From the NCBI GenBank assembly GCA_000226015.1, contig JH154856.1, positions 187,758 to 210,589 on the forward strand: a DNA stretch of 22,832 bases, given 5' to 3'. The DNA comes from Mnemiopsis leidyi. Taxonomy: Eukaryota; Ctenophora; Tentaculata; Lobata; Bolinopsidae. Positions 11,401 through 20,399 of this stretch are shown in pieces. Every line of letters starts with the position of its first letter. Position 1 is the first letter of the stretch. The translations under genes and the position numbers were made by a program. Below the pieces are notes generated by a model, which was not told the DNA's origin, searched no databases, and was given only the letters and a program-made list of their open reading frames with translations.

Positions 11401-11988
11401 GGGATGGAAAACTTAAGTTCCACGTACGTTGATTTAGGCGGTTGGCTTTAAATTACCTCAGTGAATGTGTTTGTGAACATCCGAACAACACATTTGGAAA
11501 TGTGCTCAATGTATGGCGCTCCTACATTCTTTATGATCGAGTCTACAAGGTACAAACAGGGTAATTTATGAGCTGCTACTGCCTGAAACATTCGATTTAG
11601 CTAAAACTGGTCAGTGGATACCTTAATTCAGATATTAAAATCTGAACTTTAATTAGGCACGTTTAAGAATAGGATTCAGTAAATTTTATTTCGAGAAAAA
11701 CTCCAAGAGATATTTATGAGAGCTCAAGTGATGGCAAGGGCCCACTGCAAGACCAACCTTCAAGAGATGACTTTCTATGGTTTCGGTAATGGCTTTACCA
11801 AATTTTCTGTTCTCTCCTGCAACTATGGACAGAGTGTTGATAAGCGGCTTGGAGTTCCCTCTCAGGTCAGAAAGGGAAGCTTTGTAGTCCTTCTGAGCAT
11901 TCAGCTCGGCCTGCCTAAGTTCGGCTTGCTTGTCTTTTTTCTCCTTTTCTCCATAGAACCGAGTAATTTTGAGGCTGTTTGAGCTCAT
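5465..11988 (-). CDS. PCF11: PCF11, pre-mRNA cleavage and termination factor (13 exons, 3' partial)
   Basis: PCF11 is a nuclear subunit of cleavage factor II; its CTD-interaction domain binds the phosphorylated RNA polymerase II tail and couples 3' processing to termination. Exons, in transcript order: 11988-11758, 11582-11457, 11192-11013, 10549-10496, 10296-10171, 9986-9755, 9625-9471, 9119-8934, 8715-8484, 7326-7227, 7091-6366, 6253-6199, 5644-5465. All junction phases agree, giving 861 codons. The start chosen is ATG at 11988, just after an acceptor at 12005. The CTD-interaction domain is in exons 1-3: NSKPLINTLSIVAGEN, KLPCLYLVDSIIKNVG, TVRKALFKLRLTWKDIF and VHINPNFL are family signatures. 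Exon 5 is a Glu/Gln/Lys/Arg coiled coil; exons 6-7 are basic; exons 8-10 are proline-rich; exon 11 is an Arg/Asp repeat region; exons 12-13 are RGG-rich. Exon 1 has a weak donor (AAG then GTTGGT). The C-terminal zinc-finger part is absent from the window; exon 13 ends at a good donor (GTGAGT). Confidence 0.92.
5821..6060. mobile_element. Hairpin MITE with ~100-bp inverted arms in a PCF11 intron
   Basis: The left arm (5821-about 5925) and right arm (about 5960-6060) are near-perfect reverse complements, running from GAATGTTAC at the outer end to GAATACGAACG near the centre. They differ only by a few small insertions near the outer ends and single changes. The loop is about 35 bases and AT-rich. 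It lies between PCF11 exons 12 and 13, and in the transcript would fold into a long hairpin. It resembles a fold-back non-autonomous transposon; no coding sequence. Confidence 0.85.
6791..6955 (-). repeat. 15-bp coding minisatellite: eleven DE(L/P)RR pentads in PCF11 exon 11
   Basis: Eleven consecutive five-residue units of the form D-E-L/P-R-R are encoded here. In protein order the variable residue runs L,P,L,P,P,L,P,P,L,P,P, which shows a three-unit (45-bp) higher-order period and implies expansion by unequal exchange. The block is strongly mixed-charge and is followed by more RDD/RRD-rich sequence, reminiscent of RNA-processing factors with R/D or R/E low-complexity regions. Confidence 0.93.
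7327..8483. other. Large PCF11 intron between exons 9 and 10
   Basis: This is the longest intron inside the recovered PCF11 coding region. I find no exon with compatible phase (the flanking exons join at phase 1 and continue one open frame), no transposon ends and no RNA gene. Nothing further is recognised. Confidence 0.6.
9392..9428. repeat. Short tandem/palindromic GTTACGTAA cluster
   Basis: The stretch is built from repeated GTTACGTAA units and is bounded by GTCGTAA and TTACGAC, which are inverted relative to each other. It lies in the intron between PCF11 exons 7 and 8. TTACGTAA is itself a perfect palindrome and is like a bZIP (PAR/CREB-type) site, but a chance microsatellite is equally possible. 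Confidence 0.7.
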
Positions 11989-12004
11989 GCTCGGTGGGAT
12001 CACC

Positions 12005-12827
12005 CTGACCAATGGCAAGGGGATGAATTAGGAGACTAGCAGCTAGTAGGGCGTTGTGTAATTAGATTTTCTATTACTGAAAAACTTTTAATTTTCCTCA
12101 TTCACCTTCTGGGGAATTTATTTGAAGATTGTAAGATAAAGATGATGAGAAAGGATCAATTTAATTCGACTCGACTGTTGGTAACTTATTCAAATTTTGA
12201 AAAGGACAAATTTCGAAAGTTTGAAGAGGTCACTTTTGTTTTCCAGTAGAATCACATTTAAGGCGGTTTTACCGAAGCAGCTCCCAACCATAGACCAAGC
12301 AGAATTGCATCAGAAAATAGTTATAGTGACAATCTGATAATAAATGTTATACTTGAAAATAAACTTCAGTAACACAAAAAAAATGTTGCGCCAGAGTATC
12401 ACGGCAACAGCTAAAATTTAATTGAATTCTAAAATTATGCAATTGACTATAAATAAAAATGTTATATCGATAATATTAAAATCTAATTAAAACTTGGAAG
12501 AAACTTTAAATAAAAAATTTTCCCAAATAAAAGGAAAATGTTTCAAATTTCACATTGCAGCAATTTGTGTAAAACAATCGATCCCAATTAGGTTGAAATA
12601 TCTTTTACAATCGTTTCTTTTCTTCAGAAGTATCTGAGAGGGGTTGGAGCCGGAAACTGATCTTGAAAACTTGCTTGCTTGAAAACTGCTTCCGTGTCTC
12701 TTCAGGTCATCTGAAGGGGTAACTCTTTAAGATTTTATAATTTGGTTCATTCACACCGGGATATTGAAACAGTTGCAATTTTTACCCCTTCCCTCAGCGC
12801 CCTTAATTAAACATGCGGGGTGGGGGG
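12005..12827. other. Non-coding, upstream of the PCF11 start (probable first intron)
   Basis: AT-rich, with no supported ORF. The boundary at 12005 is an acceptor on the minus strand (TTGGTCAG then GGTG), 16 bases before the chosen ATG, which suggests a spliced 5' UTR. No other element is recognised here. Confidence 0.5.
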
Positions 12828-13084
12828 ATGGGCACCCGCTTTTTGCCCCTTTATATACTGCTGCCACGATTGCCGATTTTTGGCAATGATTACTTTTTTA
12901 CACAATTTTCTTCAAGAATTAGTATCGACATATTTTTCCGCTTTTAGCGCTGACGCACTGGCAAGGATAGCGACAAATTTATCACCTTTTCATCACCTTC
13001 TACTTGTGTTAGCATTTTGAAATTTATTTGCCGCTACAGCACTGGCTGATTTGCTGCAATGAGTGGCAAAAAGCGGATGGCCCC
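12828..13084. mobile_element. MITE-like element with CCGCTTTTTGCC inverted ends
   Basis: The left end (12828-12847, ATGGGCACCCGCTTTTTGCC) pairs with the reverse complement of 13065-13084 (GGGGCCATCCGCTTTTTGCC); the last eleven bases are identical and the outer halves are similar. The interior is non-coding and contains further TGCCG/CGGCA-like words. Length (about 257 bp) and structure fit a small non-autonomous DNA transposon. No target duplication was established. Confidence 0.6.
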
Positions 13085-13699
13085 AGATAATGCAATGACC
13101 AAGAGCCAAAAATCAATCAGTTTTTTGTTTGTTGGTCTTTTTTGGACTTTTTTAAGTTTTTGAATTCAGAATGACTTTGAACAGATAGATAGGATGAAAT
13201 CAGCAAATTAAGGATAGAGCACCCTCAATTAAGCCATTGGATAGGTTGATAAGCACGGAATTCCGGCATGCTAAGAGGAAAGGCGCAGTATCTCTGCCCA
13301 TGCAACTGGAACTGCTGCTTAGAATTATTTATTCATCACCCCGAAAAACAATTCCAAAACAAAAATTGGGCAGTCTCCAAAAAGCTCGACTGATCAGCGG
13401 ACCACCAGTCCACAGTTATCGAGTTGTCCGCAACCACAGGTCCACAGAGTCCAAGAACCACTTCATAGAAAGTTAATATTTGAGTTGAGTTGAACTTTAC
13501 CCTAAGTTGACTTAATTTTTGATAACCAATAGACAACTAACTTTTATTCAATAATAAGTATGATAAGTATTCCAGAAATCAATTTAAGAATTTTACAATG
13601 ATAAAGGTCGGAGCTCTTCCTCATCCCCAAGGCTTTCCTAGGTAAATCAGAGTCTATCAAAGCGTCTTTGCACTGATCACACAGTTTTGTTCACTTGAG
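13085..13699. other. Non-coding stretch with a diverged repeat partner at 14625-14745
   Basis: The segment 13125-13215 resembles 14625-14745 in the same orientation (for example GATAGATAGGATG against GATAAATAAGATG, each followed by CAGCAAAT). These direct repeats bracket the Merlin-like remnant. A GGTCCACAG word also occurs on both sides (13438 and 14589). The open frame at 13237-13476 has no recognisable similarity and I do not call it a gene. Confidence 0.45.
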
Positions 13700-14390
13700 C
13701 TATTCGGCTAGATAAGGATGGAGAGGCGAGTCCACGATCTTCAATTCAGTATCAAACCGCCTCTTGAAGAAGGTTGATTTGGCCATTCCACTCTTTACCA
13801 TCTACAAGACAACAAGATACTTTTCGTTGATCGCTGTCCAAGCAGAGTCTTTCCCCTGAAACAGATTTAGAAGAGTTGGGCCGTCTCTGCTGGTGTCGTT
13901 GTGGTCTTGCGACAAGGTGTGGCTCTAGCCAGCACCAGAGACTCTAAGGGATGTCCATTTTTCTCTTAAGGCCACAGGAGATATGTCTGATTTCCCCAAA
14001 AACTCCTGCTATTGTTCGGACATGGATTGGTCATTGGAAGTAGGAAACAGTTACCGTTGCTCCGATCTATAGCCCCAAGCATTAACTATCCTTATCGGTA
14101 GACTCCTTCGTTGTTTTTGTGCTTCCCAAACTTTGCCTCATTCATCTCCACGACAAGACGATTTCCGCCAAGAGGAGAGGAGTTGGATAACAGAAAGTCA
14201 GCTAATCTTGTATGTATCAGATTTTGTCCAGAGAGGCTCTGATCCGTCATTATGTTCCTATACCGTGAGCAGGACAAACACTGCCAGATGAGTTGGTCCG
14301 ATGACTTCTTTGAGGGGGAGGGTACAATTTTCATATCAGAAGAGAAGCCAAGACAGGTCATTTAGGAATACCACGTTGAAAGAGAAAATC
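13700..14390 (-). pseudogene. Decayed Merlin/IS1016-like DDE transposase
   Basis: Read on the minus strand, fragments in several frames follow the order of the Merlin (IS1595/IS1016-like) transposase: LFQRGIP near 14367-14387, WQCLSCSRYRNI near 14260, VVEMNEAKFGKHKNN near 14110-14155 (family form VVEIDESKFGKRK, with catalytic Asp changed to Asn), GAIDRSNGNCFLLP near 14045-14080, and a C-terminal stretch (FFKRRFDTELKI to HPYLAE) ending in TAG at 13700-13702. Several stops and frameshifts separate these pieces, so it cannot encode an active enzyme. It would lie within the proposed first intron of PCF11. The assignment rests on motif recognition, not a search. Confidence 0.68.
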
Positions 14391-15104
14391 CCTTACATTC
14401 TCGTCCGAATCAGAAATCCCATGGAATTTTTTGTGCAGTGAGTGGCTTATATCGAAAACAACAATGGCTGAGAACCACAATTCGTCTTATAAACTTGTTT
14501 AGCTCTACAATTTATTTCGTAGATAATGCCTACTGTCATCTTGCTGAAACTATGGATTCAGGTGAAGAGGTCCACGGACCTGTATTGGTCCACAGACCAG
14601 TCTGGCTTCTAGTAAACTGCTTCAAATTGTTAGTCTTTTTCATTTTTGGTGTTTTGAAATTTATATTTTGACCGGATAAATAAGATGTTAACAGCAAATC
14701 GAGGATTAAACAACAGGTTAATTTAGTCATTCGAGCGATTGAAGACTAAAAGAACGATTTTCGTCAACAAATTCTAAGAACCCCTTCAAAGAACATTTAT
14801 AAACACTTATTAACCCAAAGACAATATAAATCCTTCAAGGACAAAACGCTGATGAAGAAATACCTAATACAATGTTCTTACTTCTCGCTCTAATAGATCT
14901 TCAATGCGAGGCGAGCACCCCTTAAAGTTTAATTTGGCTCTATCGGATTCCAATAAACCCCATTAGGCTTTTGAGAAACATCAAATAGTGTCATTCATGC
15001 CCATGGCAGTAATTTTCTAATTCTACTGCCGGGATTTCGATCATAACTGCTAAATATAGAAAATAACCGATCCATGGGAGACCGGAGCATGATGAACTAC
15101 ACAA
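14391..15104. other. Non-coding stretch
   Basis: No supported gene. It contains the right-hand member of the diverged direct repeat (about 14625-14745) described for the region left of the Merlin remnant. Otherwise AT-rich sequence with nothing recognised. Confidence 0.5.
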
Positions 15105-15204
15105 ACCATAAGCATTTGCGTCAGACAACAGTTTTCCTCTTAAAAAATCATCGCACCATAAGCATTTGCGTCAGACAACAGTTTTCCTCTTTAAAAATCA
15201 TCGC
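15105..15204. repeat. 50-bp tandem duplication (two copies)
   Basis: Copies at 15105-15154 and 15155-15204 start with ACCATAAGCATTTGCGTCAG and end with AAATCATCGC. They differ at one position (TTAAAAAA against TTTAAAAA), so the duplication is recent. It lies within the proposed first intron of PCF11. Confidence 0.95.
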
Positions 15205-15403
15205 TTCAAACATAGGACCCAAACAAAGGAAGAGATCTTTGTCCACCCAAGTATCCCCGGCCCCCATCATAATTCGATACAAATTAAATATCAAAAAAGT
15301 GAACTTTAAATAAAAAACCAAGACAGGCCTGAAATATGCATAAAGTCGTCAAAAATTTTACCATTTTGTAACAGAAATGATAACAAGGAAAAAAGTGCAA
15401 ACA

Positions 15404-15716
15404 GTGTTAGCTTACCTGATCGAGAAAGGCGACTTAGGATGAAGGAATGTTGTTGAGTCGAGGTTCGGTAACTGATTTGTAGTGGTTATTTATCCGACAT
15501 ATTTGCAGTTCTGCTTCTGTAGAACCAGGAGACAGACTCCTCAGCCTTATGGACTCTTTAGATCGTGTGTTTCTGTGGAGTTACACTCTTGTAAGAATGA
15601 AGCAAAAAGGCAATCATCCCAGAAGCTTCTTGTATACAGATTTATATTTATCTAATCATGCATTGCATTGTACTGCTCCATAATAATTGAAATTTCTATT
15701 TCTATTGAAAATCCAT
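15404..15716. repeat. 313-bp segmental repeat, copy 2; possible PCF11 5' UTR exon (-)
   Basis: This matches bases 1-313 with three mismatches. On the minus strand it ends in a strong donor (GATCAG then GTAAGC; last exonic base 15416), which could pair with the acceptor at 12005 to form a spliced PCF11 leader. As a leader it would contain four short upstream ORFs, three of them under 11 codons and one of 18. In copy 1 the last of these loses its ATG (to TTG). The transcription start is unknown and the exon call is inference; the repeat itself is seen directly. Confidence 0.85.
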
Positions 15717-16182
15717 GTGAATGATTTACCTGCGTCAATCATAAGAGGGAGCCAGAGTCAGTAGTCATAAACATTGTTCCAGTTTAACCAATCTGGACTG
15801 GCAGCAATAGAATTGGTACATTACTGCAGAGTCTTGCAAAAATGTTCCTATCCATAGCATAGCTTTCACTGTAACTTTGAACAAACTGAATGAGATGTGA
15901 GCACTTTGAAGGTATTATTTCAAGATCATGCTGACAAGAGTGTTAAATTTCAAAACTAATTAACTGAACAAACCAATGGAACTGTTTGTTTGGCTGCTAA
16001 TTTCGAGATTTGCAATATTTAAAAAAAAATTCGAAATTGAATAAGTTGTTGCATTCACGATCCAAGTTAACTTTGAATGAAGAATAACTCTTCCATGATT
16101 GGTTCAAGTACCCTACGGTATTGGATACATTTGAGCAGGAAATTAAAACACAGAGTTTCAATACAATAAAAATTTTTAAAAT
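15717..16182. other. Intergenic region between RPL22 and the proposed PCF11 leader
   Basis: AT-rich, with no open frame of note. It should contain the RPL22 3' end at its right edge, near 16140-16180, and possibly the PCF11 promoter. No clear TATA box or other control site could be assigned. Confidence 0.5.
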
Positions 16183-16545
16183 TTATTCATCAGCTTCATC
16201 CTCGTTATCAACCTGGAAGTATCTTAACTCAAAAGAATTTTTATTACTAGCGACTACTCTTAGCCAGTCCCTCAAATTATTCTTCTTCAAATATTTCTTG
16301 GTTAAGTATTTAAGGTATCTTTTAGATAAAGGAATATCAGCACTAAGGGCAACTGTGTTCTTCTCTTTGGTGATGATGATGTTGTCTCCGAGGTTACCAG
16401 TTTTACCAGCGACTTTTACGCGGCTGCTGAGGTACGTTACGAAGTCTGCTGGATCAAGGATACTGTCTTCAGCTGGGTGCGTGCAGTCCAGGGTGTACTT
16501 TGTTACCACACGCTTAGACTTCTTGCCTCTTGCTACTGGTGCCAT
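16183..16545 (-). CDS. RPL22: 60S ribosomal protein eL22
   Basis: The 120-residue product is a component of the large ribosomal subunit that contacts rRNA. It begins MAPVARGKK, has the family hallmark [13 protein letters not shown], a nearly invariant core ([16 protein letters not shown], then [11 protein letters not shown], then ELRYFQV) and the usual acidic tail (DNEDEADE). Length is typical for animals. The coding region is uninterrupted, although animal RPL22 genes normally have coding introns. The base just before the ATG follows a possible acceptor (ATACTCTTTAG), so a spliced 5' UTR is likely. AATAAA overlaps the stop codon (GAATAAAT), implying a very short 3' UTR. It could be a retrocopy, but the frame is intact and conserved and I see no poly(A) tract, so I call it functional. 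Confidence 0.95.
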   Translation of the reverse strand: MAPVARGKKSKRVVTKYTLDCTHPAEDSILDPADFVTYLSSRVKVAGKTGNLGDNIIITKEKNTVALSADIPLSKRYLKYLTKKYLKKNNLRDWLRVVASNKNSFELRYFQVDNEDEADE

Positions 16546-16666
16546 CCTAAAGAGTATAGACTTGTTAACTTGCCTAACTAAAACAATTTTCATGCAAATA
16601 AACTCTTGTTTACTTCATTTTTTGAACATGTATTTAATCTCCTGCACTATGTCCATAAATGTATGA

Positions 16667-18910
16667 AATGTCATCATCAAAAGAAGCTTAAATGGTCCCA
16701 ATTTGTTACATTCATTTTTAGCCTATTTTTAGGCAATTATCTATCTTTTGGTTTTGTCGACTTTTTGAGGTTAACATACTCCATAGTTTTTCATATTAGT
16801 GGATCATCTAGGAAAACCTTTACCATAACTTCCAAAGTGAGGTTATTGAGGATTTACTGTTTTTTATGTGAGAAATTTGAGGATAACCTCGAATTTTGCT
16901 CATAACATGACTCCTATAAAGCATCTGAGAATAATTTTTTCGAACTTTGAATTAGCAGATGATTTCCTAACTAGTGTGATCAAAATTCTTGAAGATGAAG
17001 GTTGTTTGAGGGCAAATATTGAGGATGACATAAAGCTGGGTCTTAAAATTCTATATATATGATCTTACCTTGTTCAATTGAGGGTAACTATTTATTAGGG
17101 ATTATTTTATATCATATTGTTGTCCCAATGCATACTTGACTTAAAAACATCAAAAACTTCGGATGAGAGGTCTTTATAAATAACCCTCAAATGGCATATT
17201 TTGATGATATTAAGGGTAAGCTTGTTCCTTACCCAAGGCAACATTCCCACTCATGATATAAGCAGTTTTCAATTTTGAGTTCTAATTGAGGATAAAACTT
17301 GCAACCGACGGAATTGGCCGACAGAATTCAAATTTTCAATACCCTTATTTTTCACTCAAGGCATGAAAAAGCAATAAAAGCTGATGGGGTAGTTATTTTT
17401 CATGATACCAGACCATTCTAGGGTGAAATCAAAATGTCATTTTATGTGATAAAATTAAGGATAACCTCATTTTTGCTCATAAATTGGACAGCTTGTTATC
17501 TTTGTGGATAATTTTTTCATGAAAAAGGGCAAGAAACCTTTTCACAACTATCTGATGTAAAATAATTCGTCATGAATAATGGATTGATATCTTTTCGAGG
17601 GTAAATTTAGTCTTGACTGCATAAATTTGGGTCAAAAATGACCAATAAAACCCTTAATTTTACCACATTTTTGGCAAGTAAGGGAGTGAAACTGTTGTAA
17701 TTGCAGTGCACCCATAGAGTTGATGTGAATGAGTCAAACTTGAGGGTTAACAACTTAAACTACTCCAAAAATTCCGATTCGCATATCTACCTGGGGACGT
17801 TGAACGCACACGTGCTTTGAATCTTTACCAAAGTTAGTGAGGATAATTTCTAAAATTTATTTTGAAATTTGATGATTTTAGACTTTGATTATATACTTAC
17901 ATTACATTAGTTGGACTCACTTCCAAAAAGCTCAGAAATTCACATGAGAAAATTTTGTATTTGTTACACCTGTACCCAGGCTTTTACAGTTATACTGAAG
18001 GGGCTCCTGGAAGATTCTAGATCTTTTAACAGAGACCCTCCTCATTTAACCCTCAATCACGGTTTCCCGATCATTCAGCTGAGTCGACCGAAGAAGATTG
18101 CATAGGCAAATGCCCTTAGCGCACTCCTCTAAGATTGGCGGATCTGGGAAATATTCAGGATAATCAATTTTTACCACCTATTTTTTAGCACTTTGGGAAT
18201 ATTGTTAACCTCAATTATGGCCCATAACTAAATTTGTAAATGCTTTGGATGCAATTTTTCAACGTTCAAGTGGGTATATTGTAGCGGTAATGATATCTGA
18301 GAAAGCTTATCTTGATAGCATGATTAAAGAGGTAGTTATGAGGGTAATAAGAGCCCAAAATGAACACAAAAAATTAGAAAAAAGTCCAAATACCCTCAAA
18401 TTTAGCACAAATAGATGATCTTAATTCTTAAGACTTCATTTTGCCAGCATTCTGGACTCACCAATAGTACACCAAGTTGATGTGGAAACCGAATCTCAAA
18501 CTTGTGTTCCTGAGGATATGTGGGGTCCTTTGTGCGCGCGCTCACACACTTTAAATCTTTGTCACATATTGGGGGAGGAGGTGATGGTGACTTCAAAGTC
18601 AATGATATTGACTCTAGACCAGTCAAGGCTTAAAATTATGGTCATCTATCTTTCAAACCCCACCTCCTCTACTTTAGAAGATATTGAGGGTAATCTAATG
18701 CCTGGTCAAACAAATGTCACAACCTAAAACCCCAAATTTACCCTCATTTTTGGCTCTGACTCCTGAACGCAACGTCCAATCAGCTTAAACTTGGTCACAT
18801 CTTGTAGATCTCATTGATCTACAGCCGCTGGATCCAAAAAGGAAGAATATTAGATAGGCCCAAAAGTAGCAAAATTTGAAAGGGACCATTTGAGCTGCTA
18901 TTGATGTCAT
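16667..18910. mobile_element. 2.2-kb non-autonomous element with inverted ends and GAGGGTAA words
   Basis: The left end (about 16667-16699, containing AGCTTAAATGGTCCC) is matched in reverse complement at about 18881-18910 (AGCTCAAATGGTCCC, followed in that orientation by further similarity). Outside it both ends share ATGTCATCA-like sequence. The interior has no credible gene; its longer open frames are short and unrelated to known families. It is rich in GAGGGTAA/GAGGATAA and the complements TTACCCTC/TTATCCTC, about 18-20 occurrences in both orientations. Two segments (about 16873-16950 and 17452-17525) resemble each other. A third copy of the end is at about 21239-21386. I read it as a large non-autonomous DNA transposon of unknown superfamily. 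Confidence 0.65.
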
Positions 18911-19177
18911 ATATCCCTATTCTACTGGACTATTAATTAGGCATGCAGGCCAGGGGTCACTGAACAAAGCATGAGATACACTACATGTATATTTATTTAG
19001 AAAACCGAGAAATTAAATTTAAAAACAGAATATAAATAGGTTTAACAATGGAATTACATTATTCTCATAAATGAGTATTCATGATATCATAACAAGGAAA
19101 GAAAATAAAAAAGGCTATTCATCATTGTACAATCAGAACAATTTTGAAGTTTTGAAAGTTAAGAAGTGCATTGGCAT
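18911..19177. other. 3' flank of the 310-codon gene
   Basis: AT-rich non-coding sequence. On the minus strand AATAAA occurs just at the end of the upstream gene's stop codon and again near 18993, giving two possible poly(A) signals. Nothing else is recognised. Confidence 0.5.
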
Positions 19178-20110
19178 TTATTTAGTTAATTTTGCTATTT
19201 CATTCCTGATGAAAACTTGAATTGCAGTGGCAATAGTGTCAACTGCTGAAACTGTCACATCTGGGAGTCTACCTCCATACATTTCATGATGTTTTTCTCT
19301 GATTTCAGACCAATGAAATGTCAATTCACGTAACAATTCTGAATTGTGCTGTATCTTGGGCAACTTTTTCCTCTGCCACCGTTTAAATAAGATTTCTGAA
19401 ACCTTGGAGAGTTCTAGCTTTCTCTTGACAGGAAAATTGACAATATATGATTTTCTGATGCTTCTGTATTTATGTAAGTTTAAGTTTATGGTGTGAGGAT
19501 ATTTAATGGCTAGATATTTTCTGTAACATGGATTTCTTATCTTTCTTAAGTGTAACAATTGTTTACTGCCGAAACGTCGTTTTTTAAATTGCCTTTCTCC
19601 TTTACCATATTTAAGCATTGCATATTCTTCCAAAGAAGTTGCATTTTCCATCTCCATGAATCTACGTTTTTTAATCCACTTATTTTTCTTTCCGGTACAG
19701 AATAACTTTTTGGGATCTACCTGGCTAGTGGTTGGATTCGGAGTGACTATTGATGTATCATCAATATTCAAACTAACATTGGCTCCATCACATGATGCAG
19801 GGGGACAGGATTTGTCTTTTACTGAAGAAAGTAGATTCACTGATTCACAGTTGGAATCAGCAGTTTCATTATCACTTGATGATTCCTTATAGGTGCCAGC
19901 ATTACAGACATTCTCAAACTCCATGGCATTCTCCACAATGAATTTTTCAAATTTGCCAACAGACAGGAGTGGATCATGATTGGATACAATTTTTGATAGT
20001 ACTTTACTGAGGTTGCCTCGTGAGCCTATTATATTAGAGCGCCTGGCAAGTCGTGATGCATACCTCCTATTCCGCAGAGAAACATTGTTGTTCTGTTCAA
20101 ACTTGTTCAT
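19178..20110 (-). CDS. Uncharacterised basic 310-residue protein
   Basis: An uninterrupted frame runs from ATG at 20110 to TAA at 19178, far longer than chance frames nearby. The product is Lys/Arg-rich. The N-terminal part is basic (SLRNRRYASRLARR), residues about 75-135 are Ser/Asn/Asp-rich and probably disordered, and the middle (about 140-180) carries basic clusters (KKNKWIKKRR, FKKRRFGSKQ) that look like nuclear localisation signals. The last 60 residues look helical (NSELLRELTFHWSEIREKHH, then VTVSAVDTIATAIQVFIRNE), faintly like a histone-fold-type helix pair in transcription cofactors. I do not recognise the family and do not propose a function. There is a possible acceptor (AATTTTAG) four bases before the ATG. 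AATAAA overlaps the stop, as in RPL22. Confidence 0.7.
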   Translation of the reverse strand: MNKFEQNNNVSLRNRRYASRLARRSNIIGSRGNLSKVLSKIVSNHDPLLSVGKFEKFIVENAMEFENVCNAGTYKESSSDNETADSNCESVNLLSSVKDKSCPPASCDGANVSLNIDDTSIVTPNPTTSQVDPKKLFCTGKKNKWIKKRRFMEMENATSLEEYAMLKYGKGERQFKKRRFGSKQLLHLRKIRNPCYRKYLAIKYPHTINLNLHKYRSIRKSYIVNFPVKRKLELSKVSEILFKRWQRKKLPKIQHNSELLRELTFHWSEIREKHHEMYGGRLPDVTVSAVDTIATAIQVFIRNEIAKLTK

Positions 20111-20399
20111 AAAGCTAAAATTAAATCAAATTAATTTCCTTTGAGATTTCGAAGAGTAAATTCATTTAAAATGCCCTAATGTTTTGTTGCAATCAATGTT
20201 AAACTTGATTTACAAAATTGATATTCAAATTCAAATTCAAACTTCTGGTGATACCTTGATTTACTGCAGGTAAATTTATTACTCAAATACAGAAAAAGAC
20301 AAACTATCATAAAAACCATCATGGTGCCAAAGTGTAGGACTTCATGAAGGGATTGTTTAAGTAAACAATCTCTTTAACTTACATGTACTTGAGGCGGTC
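20111..20399. other. Intergenic, nothing recognised
   Basis: AT-rich, with a short run of ATTCAAATTCAAATTCAAA (20224-20242, a local tandem). It should contain the promoter or a 5' UTR exon of the 310-codon gene, but no site can be assigned. Confidence 0.4.

Noticed and set aside
13237-13476. 79-codon plus-strand frame in the PCF11 upstream region
   Set aside because: No domain and no splice or promoter support; it sits among transposon debris.
15105-15204. CRISPR-like repeats
   Set aside because: There are only two directly adjacent copies with no spacers, in a eukaryotic context.
1-15716. The two 313-bp copies as LTRs of a 15.4-kb retroelement
   Set aside because: The sequence between them holds spliced host genes (GPCR and PCF11) and no gag/pol, primer-binding site or polypurine tract, and the copies do not show TG..CA ends.
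16121-16666. 181-codon plus-strand frame
   Set aside because: It is antisense to RPL22, whose protein is clearly recognisable.
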